Position numbers and translations under genes: made by a program | The notes under the pieces: model-generated | What the model was told of the DNA's origin: nothing | Database searches by the model: none | The model's input: only the letters and a program-made list of their open reading frames with translations | Shown: positions 61,040 through 64,000 of the stretch, one piece after another | Numbering within the stretch: the stretch's first letter is position 1 | Layout of the letters: the number at the start of each line of letters is the position of its first letter | From: Pseudactinotalea suaedae | GTDB taxonomy: Bacteria > Actinomycetota > Actinomycetes > Actinomycetales > Beutenbergiaceae | Reading direction: 5' to 3' | Length of the DNA stretch: 64,000 bases | Assembly: GCF_009733815.1 (NCBI RefSeq) | Contig: NZ_WNXY01000003.1 | Coordinates: 408,563-472,562, forward strand

Positions 61040-61069
61040 AGATTAGCACTCGGTGATGGAGAGTGCTAG
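61040..61069 (-). promoter_or_regulatory. CIRCE element (HrcA operator) overlapping the hsp20 promoter
   Basis: TTAGCACTC (61043-61051), nine bases, then GAGTGCTAG (61061-61069): the CIRCE consensus with one end mismatch. A minus-strand -10 TAATCT (61045-61040) overlaps the left arm and CTAGCA in the right arm may serve as a -35. Confidence 0.92.
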
Positions 61070-61116
61070 TTGAAAAATGGTCCAGATCTCCGCTCGACGA
61101 GAGACTGCACCGCTGC

Positions 61117-63639
61117 CTACGTCGTGACCTCGTCGTCGAAGAGCCCCAGCAGCGTCGCTGCCCGGAGCGCCTCGACACGCGTGCTGGCACCGAGCTTGCG
61201 GTAGATGCTCTGCAGCTGGCTCTTGACCGTGTTCGGTGACACGTGCAGCACGGTGGCGAGGTGCCGCGTGACCCCTGTCTCGCGGAGGTGCTCCAACACC
61301 ACCAGCTCGCGGTCGGAGAGCCGAGCCTGCACCGAGGAGAGCCGGAGCTGCTCGCGTGCGACATCCAGCTGGTCCAGCAGCTCACGGCTCGGGGGGTCGA
61401 CACGCAGCTCGCGCGCGCGCTCGATCAGCTGCGTCATCCGCGCCGGTCCCTGCCGCGCGAACGGCAGCAGCGCCCCGGAGCGGGAGGCGATCGCCAGGCC
61501 GCGGCCCAGCAGCTGGTCGGCGCGCTCGTCGTCACCGAGGTCGTCGAAGACCAACGCGGACACGATCAGCATCCATGTCGGGTAGTTGGAGGCCCAGGTC
61601 GAGGGCGTGGGCAGCACCGGTTCGAGCAGCTCCGCCGCCTCCTGAGCTCTGCCGAGCGCCAGCAGCACCACGCAACGGACCAGCGTCGACACCAGCCCGA
61701 CCGGGGGGCCGGCGTGATCGAGCACCGCGAGCGCGGCCTCCGGTTCGTCGAGGGCCACGAGCAGCTCGGCGCGCGTGTTCCGCAGGATGGTGGCCGCGAA
61801 CGGTGGCAGGGTGCGGCCGGCCAGGAGGGAGTCAATGACGTCGAGGGCCCCGAGCCCGGCGTTCGTGGTGCCCGAGAGCAGGTGAGCCATCGCCTCAGCC
61901 TGCGCGCGCAGCACCGGCAGCGCGGCCGGGTCCTCGGTCCCGGTCGCGACCGGCATCCGGTGCAGCGCGTCCCACGCGCCCGCCACGTCCAGCTGGGCGA
62001 TCAGCCGCGCGGTGTCTGCGAGGGCGCCGATGCTGCCGGCCAGACCGTGCTGAGGTCGCGGTCCGCGCTGCGTCCCGTCGTCGCTCGGGTGAAGGGCACC
62101 CAGATATCCCTGGACGAGTCGGTCCAGCTCGACGAGCAGCGCCCGCATGTCGCCAGGGCCGCTGTCGGGCAGCAGATCGAGTGCACGCCCGAGATCGGTG
62201 GCCGCACGCGACAGGTCACCGGCGCCGATGGCGGTCAGGGCCGACTGCCCGTGAAGCCAGGCAGCCAGGCCGGGGGCGGCGGCCGGAAGCGCCTGCTCCG
62301 CCTGATCGTGCAGCTCGACCGCACGCTCGTGCTCGCCCGCCATGCGGGCGAGCACCGCGCGGATGCCGAGCGCGGTCGTCGTCAGTGCGGCGTCCACCGG
62401 CTCGGTCACGCTCGGGGTCGCCAGGTTGAGGATCTCGCTGGCCCGGCGCCGGTCCTGCGGGCGGACGCTGCCGTCGTGACCGCTGTGGAAGATGTCGACG
62501 AGGGCGCGGGCCTGAGCGAGGAGCAGGCGCGGGTCTTGCTGTCGACCTGCCGCGATCGAGCCCAGCAGCTCCGTGACCTGACCGGTCGGCAGCTGTGGCA
62601 GGTCCTGCCAACGGCTACGGACCCAGGAGCCGAGCTCGTCGACCAGGCCGTACTGGTGCAGCAGCCCGACAGCTGCCACGAAGTCGTCGTGCTCGTCCAG
62701 CCACTGCGCCGAGCGGCTGACGGACTCGACCAGCTGGGCGCGGGACAGCTCGACGTGGAGCCGCCGCCGTAGCCCCGACCGCAACGCCGGCACGAGCACC
62801 AGCTGGGGATCGCGGTCACCGCCCACGACCTGGACCAGACCGGCACCCTCGAGCAGCCGGACCATCCGCTCCGGCTCAGCGGTGCCCCAGATCCAGCCCA
62901 GCTGGGCGAACGACAACGAGTCCGGGATCGCCGTCCGCAGCATGCGGCCCCACGCGTCCGAGTAGATCGCACCGGCCCCCGCGCCGTCGGCGACGACGCC
63001 CATGAGCAGATCGGTCGTCTCGTCCAGCAGCTGCTCGGTGAACCGGCCGGTACGGCGGATCGCGTGGACGACAGCGTCGACCGCCATGGCGTAGCCACCG
63101 GTGTGCTCGAGGACGGTACGTGCCGTCCCCTCATCGATCTGGGTGCCCACCAGCTCACCGAGCTCCACGATCTCGGCGGCCGTGAACGCCAGCTCCCGCG
63201 CCGTGACCACGGAACCGAGCCGAAGCTCTGGCTCGCTCGAGGTGATCGTCATCCCCAGGCCTCGGAGAAGGATCAGGTGCAGACCCGGGTGCCGGGCCTG
63301 GAGTGGGCGTAGCTCGTCGAGGACGCCACCATCCTGGGCGGCGCGGCCGCGGAGCACCGCGGCGACCGGGCTGGAGCCGGTCTCGAGCGCAGCGGTCAGT
63401 GACTCCCACCGGGGACCACGGGCTGGGGCGGCGTCGAACCACACGAGCTCGGTGCCGGACTGTCTGGCCCATGTGCGGACCAGGGTCGACTTGCCTGCGC
63501 CGTGCGGGCCGCTGACCAGTGCGGTGCCGGTGGCGACCGCGGCGGACAGCCGGCGCAGCAGCCGCCCTCGAACCAGGCGCTGCTCGGTGCCATCTCCCAT
63601 CACGGAACGCGGCGCCCCTGGCGACAAGTCACTCCTCAC
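61117..63639 (-). CDS. Large ATP-binding LuxR-type regulator (LAL/MalT-like)
   Basis: 840 aa. Walker A GPHGAGKST is near residue 45 with an AAA/NACHT-like NTPase domain, followed by tetratricopeptide-like helical repeats (about 350-750) and a C-terminal LuxR HTH (RLSDRELVVLEHLRETGVTRHLATVLHVSPNTVKSQLQSIYRKLG). Such proteins bind an inducer and ATP and activate transcription. The GTG 63639 follows GGGGGAG; an ATG at 63600 is possible. Confidence 0.9.
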   Translation of the reverse strand: MRSDLSPGAPRSVMGDGTEQRLVRGRLLRRLSAAVATGTALVSGPHGAGKSTLVRTWARQSGTELVWFDAAPARGPRWESLTAALETGSSPVAAVLRGRAAQDGGVLDELRPLQARHPGLHLILLRGLGMTITSSEPELRLGSVVTARELAFTAAEIVELGELVGTQIDEGTARTVLEHTGGYAMAVDAVVHAIRRTGRFTEQLLDETTDLLMGVVADGAGAGAIYSDAWGRMLRTAIPDSLSFAQLGWIWGTAEPERMVRLLEGAGLVQVVGGDRDPQLVLVPALRSGLRRRLHVELSRAQLVESVSRSAQWLDEHDDFVAAVGLLHQYGLVDELGSWVRSRWQDLPQLPTGQVTELLGSIAAGRQQDPRLLLAQARALVDIFHSGHDGSVRPQDRRRASEILNLATPSVTEPVDAALTTTALGIRAVLARMAGEHERAVELHDQAEQALPAAAPGLAAWLHGQSALTAIGAGDLSRAATDLGRALDLLPDSGPGDMRALLVELDRLVQGYLGALHPSDDGTQRGPRPQHGLAGSIGALADTARLIAQLDVAGAWDALHRMPVATGTEDPAALPVLRAQAEAMAHLLSGTTNAGLGALDVIDSLLAGRTLPPFAATILRNTRAELLVALDEPEAALAVLDHAGPPVGLVSTLVRCVVLLALGRAQEAAELLEPVLPTPSTWASNYPTWMLIVSALVFDDLGDDERADQLLGRGLAIASRSGALLPFARQGPARMTQLIERARELRVDPPSRELLDQLDVAREQLRLSSVQARLSDRELVVLEHLRETGVTRHLATVLHVSPNTVKSQLQSIYRKLGASTRVEALRAATLLGLFDDEVTT

Positions 63640-63802
63640 CTCTCCCCCGATGGTCGCGGCCCGGCATGATCCCGTCACACATGGATCACCCCTTCCGCCG
63701 CACGCGGTCCCCCGACCTCGACGTCCCCATCGTGCTGTCCGGTCCCGCGTCCGTCAGCAACCTACCGCCTCGGCACCAGCACGACTGCAGCAGACCGGCA
63801 TG

Positions 63803-63840
63803 TGTCACGGATGGGGCCGGTGCTGGCCTCATCCGTGACA
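63803..63840 (-). terminator. Terminator hairpin after the LPXTG gene
   Basis: TGTCACGGATG/CATCCGTGACA plus an inner GGCC/GGCC makes a 16-bp stem (one G-T pair) with loop GGTGCT. It lies 22 nt downstream of the LPXTG stop on the minus strand. Confidence 0.75.
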
Positions 63841-63862
63841 ACCGGTCGCTCGTGGCGCTGCC

Positions 63863-64000
63863 CTAGAGGAGGGGCAGCTCCTCGCGGGTGGTCCGGCGGC
63901 TCCAGCCGCGGACCGCCACGAGCGCACCACCCAGCAGCGTGATCAGGCCGGCCACCAGCGCTGCGGTGCCCACACCCTCCGAACCGGTGTCCGGCAGCTG
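63863..64000 (-). CDS. C-terminus of an LPXTG cell-wall-anchored protein, start cut off by the window
   Basis: Only 45 residues are seen: LPDTG sortase motif, a hydrophobic helix GTAALVAGLITLLGGALVAV, and a basic tail RGWSRRTTREELPLL. This is the standard sortase sorting signal for covalent attachment to peptidoglycan. The rest lies beyond the window edge. Confidence 0.9.
   Translation of the reverse strand, partial: QLPDTGSEGVGTAALVAGLITLLGGALVAVRGWSRRTTREELPLL

Overview
The window is a stretch of chromosome from a very GC-rich actinobacterium. The evidence is dense coding on both strands, frequent GTG starts, start codons placed 6-8 nt after TANNNT -10 boxes (leaderless mRNAs), F420-type flavin enzymes, an LPXTG surface protein and many Actinobacteria-typical DUF families (DUF3626, DUF2993, DUF3618, DUF6766, DUF2243). 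A member of the Micrococcales (Cellulomonas-like) is the most likely source, but no rRNA or marker gene in the window fixes the genus. I see no prophage, insertion sequence, integrase or CRISPR array. There is one tRNA gene.

Layout. 1-2.9 kb: 3' part of pgi, tRNA-Gly(CCC) with a terminator, a TetR regulator and a small membrane protein. 3-6.6 kb: a three-gene CUT1 sugar ABC importer (binding lipoprotein, two permeases) preceded by a 54-bp tandem direct repeat. 6.6-16.6 kb: metabolic and regulatory genes. These are a DUF4037 protein, a frameshifted serine hydrolase of beta-lactamase type, a divergent MerR/MFS efflux pair, a FAD oxidoreductase with a Rieske domain, a nicotinamidase-like hydrolase coupled to nadE, a duplicated-repeat membrane protein with a tiny coupled ORF, an EEP phosphatase and an F420-type oxidoreductase. 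16.7-20.7 kb: a co-directional envelope cluster (LEA-like membrane protein, holin-like protein, DUF3618, YihY, PAP2 phosphatase), the first three genes overlapping by ATGA. 20.7-27.6 kb: a second CUT1 importer with an unrecognised 721-aa enzyme, divergent from a LacI regulator across a perfect 18-bp operator palindrome. 27.7-33.9 kb: an operon of an ion transporter with TrkA-C domains, an LPG-synthase-like membrane protein, an AbgT transporter and an M17 aminopeptidase. 33.9-40.5 kb: an orphan response regulator, a CBS-domain membrane protein, a GNAT-like acyltransferase, a GH114 lipoprotein, a MazG-like pyrophosphohydrolase, an M50 protease, a MerR-VOC fusion and a DinB protein. 40.5-45.4 kb: an unknown protein divergent from a fused ATP-grasp/alpha-E protein plus transglutaminase, followed by a PPOX enzyme. 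45.4-47.3 kb: two palindromic intergenic repeats, map, and the only gene-free stretch above 300 bp. 47.3-56.4 kb: Nudix, TetR, VOC, a stand-alone LigD phosphoesterase domain, a coupled hydrolase/DUF2993/DUF3626 operon, an S9 peptidase, a 55-aa ORF coupled to a GlxA-type regulator, and gap. 56.4-59.8 kb: CopD-CtaG, CtaG and DUF2243 membrane proteins. 59.9-64 kb: a STAS protein, Hsp20 under a CIRCE element, a large LuxR-type ATPase regulator, and the C-terminus of an LPXTG protein.

How genes work together. Both sugar importers lack an ATPase gene, as is common for CUT1 systems that share one MsmK-type ATPase encoded elsewhere. The second importer, its enzyme and the LacI repressor form a self-contained scavenging unit for an unknown oligosaccharide. 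AbgT with the M17 peptidase suggests uptake or release plus cleavage of a small peptide-like substrate. The ATP-grasp/alpha-E/transglutaminase pair is a known but biochemically undefined predicted peptide-modifying system.
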